A program made the translations under genes and the position numbers. DNA of 64,000 nucleotides from Terribacillus saccharophilus (lineage in GTDB: Bacteria > Bacillota > Bacilli > Bacillales > Amphibacillaceae), in the NCBI GenBank assembly GCA_900110015.1, contig FOCD01000001.1, positions 1,406,070 to 1,470,069 on the forward strand, in the 5' to 3' direction. Of the stretch, positions 1 through 9,048 are shown piece by piece. The notes beneath the pieces are model-generated. The model was not told the origin of the DNA, ran no database searches, and worked only from the letters and a program-made list of their open reading frames with translations. Each line of letters begins with the position of its first letter. The first letter of the stretch is position 1.

Positions 1-1269
1 ATCCCATAGCCTGAAAAATGGATAATAAATCAGGAACGATAAGGCAAGAATGACAATCTGCAAAATTGCCCCAGATATGCTTCCTGTAATCAAATAACCT
101 TGCAAAATCGGCGGCATTGTCCATGGAGGCACAATTCCAATTGGCTTTGCAACTATTCCCCAGTCCATAGCAAGATACGTAATCAGCACCGAGACAAGCG
201 GTGTGAAAATAAAGGGTACGATCAGGAGTGGATTCATGACAATAGGCATCCCGAATAGTACTGGTTCATTGATATTGAATATACCTGGCCCGATACTCAG
301 CCTTCCAAGCTGCTTCATCTGCTGACTTTTCGCAAATAACAGCATTGCTAACACTAGACCAAGCGTCGTTCCGGAACCTCCGATAAAGACGATATCATTG
401 ATTTCATTTGTTACGATATGCTGCACTGGTTCGCCAAGCTCAAAGGATTTAGCGTTCTCTGCTGTTAATGTCAGCCAAATCGGTCCTGTTACAGCGCCGA
501 CTATTGTCGCTCCATGCAAACCTGTGCTCCAGAGCAATGTAATTAACAGGAAGATAATCATTGTACCTGCAAGACTTGTTCCGATGGATGTGAGCGGTTT
601 TTGCAGCAACACAGTTATGACGTTGTGGATACTACCGAAGGAACCTACGTTTTCCACCAGTAGTCGGATGACCCAGATAGCAATGATTGCAAAAAATCCT
701 GGTATCAAGGCTGTAAAAGAACGAGCGACCGCCGGCGGTACACCGTCTGGCAGCTTGATGACTAAATTACGCTGTACGATAAATCTGTATATTTCTGTAC
801 ACAGAAGCGCAATTAGCATCCCCACAAAAAGCCCCTTGCTTGTGAACATCGCTGTTTGATAAGCTGTCTCGGTAATATCAACGCCTTCAGGTGTCTTGCC
901 GATGATATACGTTACATATGGTGTGCCGACGAAATATGCTGATAAAGATACAGCTCCAGCAGCAAGTGGATCCACTTTATATGACTCAGCCAAACGATAG
1001 CCGATACCAAATACAGCAATCAAGGTCATCAATTCAAACGTGCCGCGATATGGGTACAATAAACTCTCCTTGAGCTGCGGCCGTTCAGCAAGGAAATCCA
1101 TATACGGCTGAATCGGGAAATTGGCTAGAATTAAAAAGAAAGAACCGATGATGATAAGCGGCATTGATAAAATAAGTCCATCACGGAGTGCATTTAAATG
1201 TCGCTGCTGCGCTACCTTCGCAGCGACAGGCATTACCTTATCCTCCAGGAACTGATTCACTTTACTCAT
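1..1269 (-). CDS. celB: PTS sugar transporter subunit IIC, cellobiose/lichenan type (3' end cut by window edge)
   Basis: Membrane channel component of a phosphoenolpyruvate-dependent phosphotransferase system that imports and phosphorylates a beta-glucoside such as cellobiose. The frame is open for 423 codons from ATG at 1269 to base 1 with no stop, so only the extreme C-terminus is missing. The N-terminus (MSKVNQFLEDKVMPVAAKVA) and the motifs LILSMPLIIIGSFF, FIGGSGTTLGLVLAML and GPGIFNINEPVLFGMPIVMN are typical of the lactose/cellobiose EIIC family, with several hydrophobic segments. An SD (rc of acctcc at 1276-1281) precedes the start and a cre site lies 35 bases upstream, so catabolite repression by CcpA is expected. 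No IIA or IIB gene is visible; they may lie outside the window. The exact sugar is uncertain. Confidence 0.9.
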   Translation of the reverse strand, partial: MSKVNQFLEDKVMPVAAKVAQQRHLNALRDGLILSMPLIIIGSFFLILANFPIQPYMDFLAERPQLKESLLYPYRGTFELMTLIAVFGIGYRLAESYKVDPLAAGAVSLSAYFVGTPYVTYIIGKTPEGVDITETAYQTAMFTSKGLFVGMLIALLCTEIYRFIVQRNLVIKLPDGVPPAVARSFTALIPGFFAIIAIWVIRLLVENVGSFGSIHNVITVLLQKPLTSIGTSLAGTMIIFLLITLLWSTGLHGATIVGAVTGPIWLTLTAENAKSFELGEPVQHIVTNEINDIVFIGGSGTTLGLVLAMLLFAKSQQMKQLGRLSIGPGIFNINEPVLFGMPIVMNPLLIVPFIFTPLVSVLITYLAMDWGIVAKPIGIVPPWTMPPILQGYLITGSISGAILQIVILALSFLIYYPFFRLWD

Positions 1270-1303
1270 GACTGTACCTCCTCAGCAGATTTACAGCAGT
1301 TTA

Positions 1304-1317
1304 TGTAAACGCTTTCA
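1304..1317. promoter_or_regulatory. cre site (CcpA operator) upstream of the PTS IIC gene
   Basis: TGTAAACGCTTTCA matches the TGWAANCGNTNWCA catabolite-responsive element consensus at every position. It lies between the divergent IIC and ohrR genes, 35 bases from the IIC start, a usual place for CcpA repression of a sugar transporter. Confidence 0.85.
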
Positions 1318-1377
1318 ATTTGATGAGCCCAAAAAATAAATTAATATGTATGAGCTTATTTGTTGCTATAATATTGT

Positions 1378-1398
1378 AATTGTATACAATTAAATTGT
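1378..1398. promoter_or_regulatory. OhrR operator (overlapping inverted repeats)
   Basis: Two overlapping perfect palindromes, AATTGTATACAATT (1378-1391) and ACAATTAAATTGT (1386-1398), lie just upstream of ohrR. The arrangement resembles the known B. subtilis ohrA operator built from TACAATTAAATTGTA-type repeats. OhrR probably binds here and controls itself and the following ohrA until its cysteine is oxidised. Confidence 0.8.
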
Positions 1399-1431
1399 GC
1401 ACAACTTAAAGTGAAAGGGGATGGCCATTCC

Positions 1432-1872
1432 TTGTCTATCGAGACGCTGCCATTAGATAAGCAGCTATGTTTTGCTTTGTATGCTTCCTCAAAGGAAATT
1501 GCAAAAGCTTATCGTGATAAACTTGCTCCTCATGGGATAACTTATCCGCAGTACCTCATACTGTCAGCTCTCTGGGATCAAGATCATCGTACAGTCTCTG
1601 AGATTGGAGCCGAGCTGCAGCTCGACTCTGGAACACTGACACCTATGATAAAACGGTTAGAAGAAGCCGGATGGGTACTTAGAATACGTCAAAAGCCAGA
1701 TGAACGTCGAGTATATGTAGATCTTACAGAAAAAGGAAAAACATTAAAAGATGACGCAGCCTGTGCCGTTGCAGAGATTTGGAGCGATCTTAACCTAAAT
1801 GAGGATACGTACCATGTCCTACTGAATCAACTGCATAGCATTACCGCCAAATTACAAAAAGGAGACGATTGA
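1432..1872 (+). CDS. ohrR: MarR-family organic hydroperoxide sensor/repressor OhrR
   Basis: Cytoplasmic winged-helix repressor that senses organic peroxides through an N-terminal cysteine. With the TTG start at 1432 (SD aaagggg at 1414-1420) the protein has 146 residues and the reactive Cys falls at position 13 in LDKQLCFALYASSKEI; a GTG at 1411 would add seven residues but overlaps the SD. ITYPQYLILSALW, LDSGTLTPMIKRLE and DERRVYVDLTEKG follow OhrR of B. subtilis closely. The operator sits directly upstream and ohrA starts 3 bases after the stop, so the pair is one autoregulated operon. Only the N-terminal Cys is conserved as in the one-Cys Bacillus type; a second Cys near residue 104 is probably unrelated. 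Confidence 0.93.
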   Translation: MSIETLPLDKQLCFALYASSKEIAKAYRDKLAPHGITYPQYLILSALWDQDHRTVSEIGAELQLDSGTLTPMIKRLEEAGWVLRIRQKPDERRVYVDLTEKGKTLKDDAACAVAEIWSDLNLNEDTYHVLLNQLHSITAKLQKGDD

Positions 1873-1875
1873 GAT

Positions 1876-2295
1876 ATGAAACCTTTATACACAACTGCAG
1901 TTACTGCTGTTGGAGGACGCGATGGTCATGTTGCATCCGAAGACGGCGTATTGAAACTTGATGTACGTACACCTAAGGAGCTTGGAGGTGCTGGCGAAGC
2001 CGGTACTAATCCAGAGCAGCTTTTTGCTGCAGGGTATGCAGCATGTTTTGAAAGTGCACTAGGTCTTGTTGCAAGACAAAAACGTGTAAAACCAGAGCAT
2101 ACTGAAATAACCGCTCATGTAGCGATCGGCAAAGAATCAGATGGTGGATTTGGCCTTGAAGTAGAGCTTGTCATTACGCTTAAAGGTGTTTCAAGAGAAC
2201 AAGCTGAAGAGCTGGTTCAGCTGGCACATCAAACTTGCCCTTATTCCAGAGCAACACGCGGCAACATTGATGTACAACTAACTATCGCATCCTAA
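1876..2295 (+). CDS. ohrA: organic hydroperoxide resistance protein (Ohr/OsmC family peroxiredoxin)
   Basis: Thiol-dependent peroxidase that reduces organic hydroperoxides to alcohols in the cytoplasm, normally recycled by lipoyl proteins. The 139-residue length is standard. The two catalytic cysteines are Cys57 (AACFESAL) and Cys121 (HQTCPYSRATRGN), and the conserved pocket residues Arg15 and Glu47 (GTNPEQLF) are present. It is cotranscribed with ohrR (spacing 3 bases), which should induce it upon peroxide stress. The stop codon is followed within a few bases by the end of a dispersed repeat element whose terminal inverted repeats may also serve as the terminator. Confidence 0.95.
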   Translation: MKPLYTTAVTAVGGRDGHVASEDGVLKLDVRTPKELGGAGEAGTNPEQLFAAGYAACFESALGLVARQKRVKPEHTEITAHVAIGKESDGGFGLEVELVITLKGVSREQAEELVQLAHQTCPYSRATRGNIDVQLTIAS

Positions 2296-2296
2296 A

Positions 2297-2587
2297 AAAA
2301 AGAGGCTGGGATATAACTAAAAACTCAGTTCTTAAAGCCGAATATTATTCTTGAACGCCGCTTCGGCAGAACACTCCGCTTTCCACGGGCACGGCCTCAG
2401 CCTCCTCGTGGAAAGTTCACCACTGCGGGGTCTTCAGCTCGCGCTGTTCCCGAAGGAGTCTCCGTGTTCCGCCTATGCTAGTATAGTGTACGAATTAAAA
2501 ACCCGAACTTATGCAAACCTTCGTATGAAGATTTGTAATATAGTTCGGGTTTTCATCTAGCTAAAACACTTTTGTCCCAGCCTTTTT
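2297..2587. repeat. dispersed structured repeat element, copy 1
   Basis: About 290 bp bounded by imperfect inverted ends GAGGCTGGGATATAA (2302-2316) and TTTTGTCCCAGCCTTTTT (2570-2587). The interior has a GC-rich part with CCACGGGCACGGCCTCAG followed by CCTCCTCGTGG, and a hairpin near the right end with arms CCCGAACT and AGTTCGGG. A second copy lies at 11173-11522 in the opposite orientation; bases 2359-2418 are identical to the reverse complement of 11404-11463. Similar GGCTGGGAC-bounded repeats are common in Bacillaceae genomes. A 69-codon open frame inside it looks fortuitous. Confidence 0.85.
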
Positions 2588-2650
2588 CTTTCATATATTA
2601 CAGAACTTTAAGTGTATAGTGTCCTTACAAGCTAAAATTGTAAATACAGT

Positions 2651-3421
2651 CTATTGCTCATTTAATCTCTTCGGCTTGTCTATTAGCTGCTGAATTATTC
2701 CCTGCATGATCTTGTCTCGGGTTGCAGTCAAGCTGCTTAAGTCGAGGACTTCATCTAATTGCTCGTTTAGGCTCTCATTCTTAAGCTCTTTTACTTCATT
2801 ATGGATCTTCTCCATCTTATCATCCAGTGCTGACGCAGAATCAGCAGCTGCTTTTAATTCGCTTGCCAGTCGATTAGGTATGTCTTTCTCGTATTTATAG
2901 TAAATTTTGTGTTCCAGACTCGCCCAAAAATCCATAGCGATTGTTCTTATTTGAATCTCCACACACACGCTCTCTTCCCTATCTGACAAAAATACGGGTA
3001 CTTTCACGATGAGATGCAAACTTTGGTAGCCATTTGGCTTCGGGTTTTTAATGTAATCTTTTCGTTCGATAACCTCGATGTCCTTCTGTTTTTCGATCAT
3101 ATCGCAGAGTGCATAGATATCTGATTTAAATGAACAAGTGATTCTGATTCCAGCAATATCTTTAATGTTTTCCTTTATTGCATCTAATGAAAAATCTATA
3201 TTCTTTTTAAATATCTTCTTTAAAATACTTTCAGGAGATTTCAATCGGGAATTGCAGTGTTCTATCGGATTGTACTCATGAATAATAGAAAATTCTTCTT
3301 TTAAAATATTGATTTTCGTATTCACTTCATCCAGAGCGAATTTGTATACGGCGGTAAATCTTGTGAGTTCTGTTTTCAGTTCTTTAAGCTGCGATAAATT
3401 TTCATGTGTCAGTGACTGCAT
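2651..3421 (-). CDS. relP: small alarmone synthetase (RelP/YwaC-type GTP pyrophosphokinase)
   Basis: Single-domain (p)ppGpp synthetase without a hydrolase or TGS/ACT regulatory part, transferring pyrophosphate from ATP to GTP/GDP. Start ATG at 3421 (MQSLTHENLSQ) has an AAGGAA SD; the longer frame to 3499 adds 26 residues with no SD. The RelA_SpoT signature is clear: HNPIEH-like EYNPIEHCNSRLKSPES, DIAGIRITCSFKSDIY, DYIKNPKPNGYQSLHL and EIQIRTIAMDFWASLEHKIYY, close to B. subtilis YwaC. At 256 residues it is some 45 longer than YwaC because of an extra charged C-terminal tail. It stands alone, 80 bases from the MMPL terminator; in B. subtilis such genes respond to cell-envelope stress. Confidence 0.9.
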   Translation of the reverse strand: MQSLTHENLSQLKELKTELTRFTAVYKFALDEVNTKINILKEEFSIIHEYNPIEHCNSRLKSPESILKKIFKKNIDFSLDAIKENIKDIAGIRITCSFKSDIYALCDMIEKQKDIEVIERKDYIKNPKPNGYQSLHLIVKVPVFLSDREESVCVEIQIRTIAMDFWASLEHKIYYKYEKDIPNRLASELKAAADSASALDDKMEKIHNEVKELKNESLNEQLDEVLDLSSLTATRDKIMQGIIQQLIDKPKRLNEQ

Positions 3422-3561
3422 ATTAAAGTTCCTTTCTACTTGCTCTACAAAATATTGTGGACAAACGACGGTAAAAGATTCTTCCTTCCCCACTTCCATT
3501 TTAACAGGATAGGTAACGATTTTTAGAATCTCTTTATGAACATTGTTCGTTATAAGAAAAA

Positions 3562-3583
3562 AGACGCTCTCGTGAGAACGTCT
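3562..3583. terminator. bidirectional terminator between MMPL and relP
   Basis: Hairpin with arms AGACGCTCTC and GAGAACGTCT (one G-U pair) flanked by an A-run on the left and a T-rich stretch on the right, placed just after the leftward MMPL gene stop. Confidence 0.7.
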
Positions 3584-3596
3584 CTTTCTTTTACAC

Positions 3597-5777
3597 TCAG
3601 CTTGATTTTCTTTCTTTTTCTTTCTCGTGAAGAAGTGCTTCTCCTTCTATGTCAATGTTCGGTAGAATCTTATCGAGCCATTTCGGCATATACCAAGCAG
3701 CATTGCCCATTAAGGACATAACAGCCGGCACGATCGTCATACGAACAACAAAGGCATCAAATAGGACACCAAATGTCAGCGCCATCCCGATTGATTTGAT
3801 CATCGCATCAGGTGTAACCATAAAGCCGACGAATACTGACATCATGATCAACCCAGCTGCAACGACGACCTTACCGCTATCTCGCATACCTGCTAGTATT
3901 GCTTCTTTTGGATCACGAGTTTGGGAATATATTTCCCTCATCCGGCTTACGAGGAATACTTCATAGTCCATCGCCAAACCGAATAGAATTCCAATCGCAA
4001 TGATAGGCAGGAATGCAAGTATCGGACTTTCTCCTGGGAATCCGAACAAGTTGATCATGTTCCCGTCCTGAACAACAAACGTTACAAACCCTAATGTTGC
4101 ACCGATAGAAAGCAGGAATCCTAAAACTGCTTTAAGCGGCAGAAGAATCGATCTGAATACTAATACAAGAAGGACATATGCAAGCCCTACGATTAGCAAT
4201 GCGAAAATTGGTAGTGCATCATTCAGTTTCTGTGCAATATCAATATTGACGGCAGCAGTACCTGTAACAAGCAATTCCATATCTTCATTGGACAAGTCTC
4301 TGATTTCATTTACGATATCTTTTGTTTCCTGGTCATTTGGCCCAGTTTCCGGTGTCACACTGATGATAAATACATCACCAGCTTCATTCGGCATTGCTGG
4401 AGTGACAGTTTTTACATCATCAAGCTCACTGATATCTTGGCTGACAGCTTGTAAATCCTGCTGGACTTCTTCGGCATTCTCATCTGCATCAATTTTTGCT
4501 GCAACTACTAAAGTAGAATGGAAGCCTTCACCATAAGCATCTGCCTGTATATCGTACGCTTTTCGTTCTGTTGTATCTTCTTGTTTGGCTGTTCCATCAT
4601 CCGGCAGACCTAGATTCATATGAGTGAATGGAATAGCAATAATCAAAAGTATTGCTACAGAAAGGAACGTAACAAGCCATGGACGTGTAGTAACAAATTT
4701 ACCCCATCTATTTTTACTAGGTTTTCCTTCTGTTGTACCCGTGATTTTCTTCAGGAATCGGTTTCCTTTAGAAGGTGCAATTCTGTGCCCTAGCATCCCT
4801 AGAACTGCTGGAAGTACCGTAATCGATACTATTACAGACAATAGAATACTGATGGAAGCAGCTACACCCATTACTGTTAAGAACGGAATTCCAGTTACTG
4901 CAAGACCCAAGAGACCAATAATAACAGTTAATCCTGCGAATACAACAGCGCTTCCGGAAGTACCAGTCGCTATTGCCACCGATTCTTTAACCGAATGACC
5001 TTCAGCCAGCTGCTGTCTGAATCGTGTCATGATGAATAATGCGTAATCTATTCCTACCGCAATACCGAGCATTGCCGCCAAAGTCAACGATACATTTTGC
5101 ATTTCAAAGAAGTTGGAACCGATCACGATTGTCAACAAGCTAATTCCGAGTCCAATCAACGCAGATAGAATTGGCATACCTGCTGCTAGGAAGCTAGTGA
5201 ACGTCACTGCCAGCACAAGGAAGGCAACAATGATTCCGACAATCTCGCCAGCACCCAAATGCATGCCGGAAAATTCTACATCACCAGTTAGTTCTGTCTG
5301 AATTCCCGCATCGCGAGTCTCTTCGACTTTCTCCGTCACATTATCGATTGATTCCTGTGATACTTCTGCTGCTTCATCTTTAAACGTAACTGTACCGTAA
5401 CCAACCGTTTTATCTTCATTTAGATTCTGAAGCTGAACTGGTGTTGCAACTGCGACAACATCCGAATCATCTTCTTGAATACTATTTAGCATATCTGTAA
5501 TAACTTTATTAGATGCTTCGGAATCGAGTGTCTCATCATCCGATGCTTTGAACACAACCTGAACTTGCGCTCCAGACTCTGAATCAGGGAATGCATCTCT
5601 CAGCAAATCATTGGCTTCTTCAGCAGGCGTATTCGGAATACTCAAGTCTTCGTTAAATGCCGTTCCTAAACTAACAGTTACGATAGCTAAGGCGACAAGA
5701 AGAGCCAACGCTCCGAACACCACGCTCTTTTTATAACTTACTGCCCATTTCCCTAACCTATATAAAAGTTTCGCGAT
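3597..5777 (-). CDS. MMPL/RND-family membrane transporter (possible ATC start)
   Basis: Large inner-membrane exporter of the MMPL (RND superfamily) type, usually moving lipids or hydrophobic drugs. Two repeats each have a TM helix, an extracytoplasmic loop and five clustered TM helices; GIDYALFIMTRFRQQL and AMDYEVFLVSRMREIY are the signature Asp-Tyr motifs of TM4 and TM10. A very strong SD (GGAGGAG, 5784-5790) lies 6 bases before an ATC codon (5775-5777), followed by AKLLYRLGKW, exactly where homologues begin with MAKLLY; in-frame ATGs at 5807 and 5849 lack a good SD. The TetR gene diverges across a palindromic operator, so repression by that regulator and induction by a transported compound is likely. 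Substrate unknown. Confidence 0.9.
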   Translation of the reverse strand: MAKLLYRLGKWAVSYKKSVVFGALALLVALAIVTVSLGTAFNEDLSIPNTPAEEANDLLRDAFPDSESGAQVQVVFKASDDETLDSEASNKVITDMLNSIQEDDSDVVAVATPVQLQNLNEDKTVGYGTVTFKDEAAEVSQESIDNVTEKVEETRDAGIQTELTGDVEFSGMHLGAGEIVGIIVAFLVLAVTFTSFLAAGMPILSALIGLGISLLTIVIGSNFFEMQNVSLTLAAMLGIAVGIDYALFIMTRFRQQLAEGHSVKESVAIATGTSGSAVVFAGLTVIIGLLGLAVTGIPFLTVMGVAASISILLSVIVSITVLPAVLGMLGHRIAPSKGNRFLKKITGTTEGKPSKNRWGKFVTTRPWLVTFLSVAILLIIAIPFTHMNLGLPDDGTAKQEDTTERKAYDIQADAYGEGFHSTLVVAAKIDADENAEEVQQDLQAVSQDISELDDVKTVTPAMPNEAGDVFIISVTPETGPNDQETKDIVNEIRDLSNEDMELLVTGTAAVNIDIAQKLNDALPIFALLIVGLAYVLLVLVFRSILLPLKAVLGFLLSIGATLGFVTFVVQDGNMINLFGFPGESPILAFLPIIAIGILFGLAMDYEVFLVSRMREIYSQTRDPKEAILAGMRDSGKVVVAAGLIMMSVFVGFMVTPDAMIKSIGMALTFGVLFDAFVVRMTIVPAVMSLMGNAAWYMPKWLDKILPNIDIEGEALLHEKEKERKSS

Positions 5778-5905
5778 TTTAATCTCCTCCAATGTCGTGA
5801 ATTGCATACAATCGTGTTTAGCAGGAAGGATGCTGAGATCACAATGCATTTGACTCTGCTGTGACGTTCAGATAAACTTGCTCCATCATTAAAGCTAACG
5901 TTTGT

Positions 5906-5921
5906 ACTTACATTTGTAAGT
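5906..5921. promoter_or_regulatory. TetR-type operator between MMPL exporter and its regulator
   Basis: ACTTACATTTGTAAGT is a perfect 7-2-7 inverted repeat midway between the divergent MMPL and TetR starts. Direct copies of CTAACG flank it at both sides. Position and symmetry fit an autoregulatory TetR site. Confidence 0.7.
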
Positions 5922-6001
5922 ATACTAACGTATTAATATCTTTCAATAATTATGTGATAAATTGAACATAAAACGAACAGAACGAGGGGAAGTGTTAGCT
6001 T

Positions 6002-6544
6002 TTGAGGAAATCCAGACAGGATAGTTTGTATTCGCAGCAATATATCATGGAAGCTTTAGATCAATTATTGGAAGAAAACGACCTGGAAGATATCACGATA
6101 ACGGAGATTTGCAAGAAAGCCGGAGTTGCCAGGGTTACTTTTTACAAGTACTATCACACAATTTATGATGTAATAAATGCATCCGTGGAAGCAGGTATCA
6201 AAAAAGCTATTGAGCAGCTTTCTAATATAAACCCTCAAGACAATATACAAGATGTAATTACAGACATCATCGCAGGGATAGCTGCCAGCCCGACTTCGCT
6301 GCAACGCCAAATAAACGCTAATACACATGGCGTGGTGCTTGATTATTTTGTGCACGCAATTAACCGCCTTTCACAAGCTGATACAGTCTTTAGCAAGAAG
6401 CTGAACCAGGCGGAGGTGTTATTCATAGCAGGCGGTATGTTCAGCATCATCACCCATTGGTTCAAGAATGACTTGCAAGAGTCCCCTCGCTCTGTTGCGG
6501 CAATGATTACCGATGTCCTACCAAGTTCAGCTTTGAAGCAATGA
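6002..6544 (+). CDS. TetR/AcrR-family transcriptional regulator
   Basis: Probable repressor of the divergent MMPL exporter. The N-terminal helix-turn-helix is standard: IMEALDQLLEENDLEDITITEICKKAGVARVTFYKYY (the GVARVTFYKYY recognition helix at about 42-52); the C-terminal half is a ligand-binding helical domain without recognisable family. TTG start at 6002 has SD aggggaa at 5985-5991. 180 residues is a normal length. The palindrome at 5906-5921 is the likely operator. A strong hairpin terminator follows at once, so it is monocistronic. Confidence 0.9.
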   Translation: MRKSRQDSLYSQQYIMEALDQLLEENDLEDITITEICKKAGVARVTFYKYYHTIYDVINASVEAGIKKAIEQLSNINPQDNIQDVITDIIAGIAASPTSLQRQINANTHGVVLDYFVHAINRLSQADTVFSKKLNQAEVLFIAGGMFSIITHWFKNDLQESPRSVAAMITDVLPSSALKQ

Positions 6545-6546
6545 AA

Positions 6547-6577
6547 AAAAGAGAAAGGGCAGCAGCCTTTCTCTTTT
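6547..6577. terminator. bidirectional terminator
   Basis: Perfect 12-bp stem AAAAGAGAAAGG / CCTTTCTCTTTT between the convergent TetR and AraC genes; T/A runs at both ends suit both strands. Confidence 0.85.
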
Positions 6578-6601
6578 AGTATATAAATTATATCAATACC
6601 C

Positions 6602-7519
6602 TTACTCTTTGACTGATTGTATCCAATCCTCTTTAAGTCGATTGACATCCGTGCGTGGAGGAAAACCATACATCCTTGCATACTCCCTGCTAAAATGCGA
6701 GACACTTTCGTACCCTACTCGCAATGCCGCATCTGTAGTATCTGCATCTTCATATAACAAAAGCTGCCGCGCTTCCTGAAGCCTTATTTGCTTCTGAAAC
6801 TGGATTGGGCTCATAGCGGTAACTTCCCTGAAATGCCGGTGAAGCGATGATACACTCATTCCTGCTATTTCAGCAAGCTCCTCTATTCGGAAGGATTGAT
6901 CATAATGACTTCTTATATGGTCAATCACATCACGAATACGCTGAGTGTAACTGCCTTGAACGGCCATTTGGGCCAGAGCACTGCCATGTTTTCCTTGAAG
7001 TACGCGATAAAGGATTTCTTTCTTAATTAAAGGCGCAAGTACAGGGATATCCTCTGGCTTCTCCAGCAAATTAGCGAGTCGGACAGCCACATCCAATATT
7101 GATTCTTCAATTTCATTCACGTACATACCTCGCTTTGGATCTTCTCCAAAATCGAAATGTATAGCAGCCTCCTCCATTACCTCCAATATTTCAGCTGGTG
7201 TAAATTCCAGTTTCATAGCCAAATAAGGAGCAGAACCAGAGGCTTCCAAAATTTGACCGGATACAGGCAGATCAACCGATGCTACCAGATAATGATTCGG
7301 ACCATAAAGAAAGCGTTCCTGACCTAAAAGAATTTCCTTTTCACCTTGCACAATAATACAAACAGAAGGTTTATAGACTCTGTGTACCGGCCCATAAGTA
7401 CTCGTATGATGAATGAAAAACAATGATGGTATATTGGTTTCGCAAACACCCTCTCTTGGTGCAAATTTATTGATCACTTCGGCAAGTGTTGATTGCTTTT
7501 CTGACGTAGCATCCGTCAT
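6602..7519 (-). CDS. AraC-family transcriptional regulator with AraC_N/cupin domain
   Basis: Regulator with an N-terminal sensing domain (about residues 25-185; YGPVHRVYKPSVCIIVQGEK is typical of the AraC_N family) and a C-terminal double helix-turn-helix (about 195-300; FRIEELAEIAGMSVSSLHRHF and DAALRVGYESVSHFSREYARMYGFPP). Start ATG 7519 has SD ggaggaggt. It diverges from an aldo/keto reductase gene, a pairing common in bacteria, and very likely controls that gene in response to an aldehyde or aromatic effector. 305 residues is normal for the family. Confidence 0.9.
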   Translation of the reverse strand: MTDATSEKQSTLAEVINKFAPREGVCETNIPSLFFIHHTSTYGPVHRVYKPSVCIIVQGEKEILLGQERFLYGPNHYLVASVDLPVSGQILEASGSAPYLAMKLEFTPAEILEVMEEAAIHFDFGEDPKRGMYVNEIEESILDVAVRLANLLEKPEDIPVLAPLIKKEILYRVLQGKHGSALAQMAVQGSYTQRIRDVIDHIRSHYDQSFRIEELAEIAGMSVSSLHRHFREVTAMSPIQFQKQIRLQEARQLLLYEDADTTDAALRVGYESVSHFSREYARMYGFPPRTDVNRLKEDWIQSVKE

Positions 7520-7669
7520 AAAACCTCCTCCTTTTCCACTTCATCTTTGTAATAGTATAAATCAATTCTTTTCCTTATTGGTACTAGTGACACTATTAGG
7601 CATGTAAATGATACGAATTGGATAACGCTTCTATGCTTATTCACTGCATAATAAAGCAGATAAATATGA

Positions 7670-8677
<1,008 letters not shown>

Positions 8678-8691
8678 GGTCAAAGGATTAT

Positions 8692-8715
8692 CAGAGCCCT
8701 TTCTTTGGGGCTCTG
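8692..8715 (+). terminator. probable terminator after aldo/keto reductase
   Basis: Stem CAGAGCCC / GGGCTCTG with a T-rich loop, 15 bases after the stop. The following T tract is poor, so termination may be partial. Confidence 0.5.
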
Positions 8716-8749
8716 ACTATCATTTACTATTTTATAGGAGTCACTGATA

Positions 8750-9043
8750 ATGCTTGAAAAAAACTTTTATGTCACAATTGAAACCGGATTTGCGCGGCAT
8801 GCTGCTGGATTGGTCAGCATTGCGGGAAGTTTCTCTTCCAGCATAAATATTTTGTATAAAGGGCAATCCGTTTATTTAAAGAATGTTCCTGAATGTATCA
8901 TGCAGGTCATGAATCTTGGCATTAGTACACACAGTTGCTTTACAGTCACAGCAGATGGGACAGATGAAGCTCAGGCTATAACAGCTATAGCCGATCATTT
9001 ATTAAGTCTGAATACAATGCATGCAATCACTTATAAAAAATAA
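8750..9043 (+). CDS. HPr-like protein lacking the phosphorylation sites
   Basis: 97-residue protein with the overall HPr (ptsH) pattern: KNFYVTIETGFARHAAGLV aligns with the segment around the HPr active site, followed by SSINILYKG, VYLKN, IMQVMNLGI and FTVTADGTDEAQA. At the position of catalytic His15 there is Ala15, with a His two places later (GFARHAA against GIHARPA). The Ser46 region is also altered: KNVPECIMQVM carries four extra residues and no Ser. It therefore can hardly act as a PTS phosphocarrier or as Crh, which keeps Ser46. SD taggag precedes ATG 8750. Role unknown; perhaps a protein-binding relative of HPr. The true ptsH must lie elsewhere. Confidence 0.75.
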   Translation: MLEKNFYVTIETGFARHAAGLVSIAGSFSSSINILYKGQSVYLKNVPECIMQVMNLGISTHSCFTVTADGTDEAQAITAIADHLLSLNTMHAITYKK

Positions 9044-9048
9044 TTCTA

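Noticed and set aside
398..859. 153-codon plus-strand open frame
   Set aside because: Antisense shadow of the PTS IIC gene, which has family motifs over the whole stretch.
2351..2560. 69-codon open frame in the left dispersed repeat
   Set aside because: It lies wholly inside a noncoding structured repeat. The similar frame in the right copy keeps only part of the sequence and the changes follow hairpin pairing, not codons.
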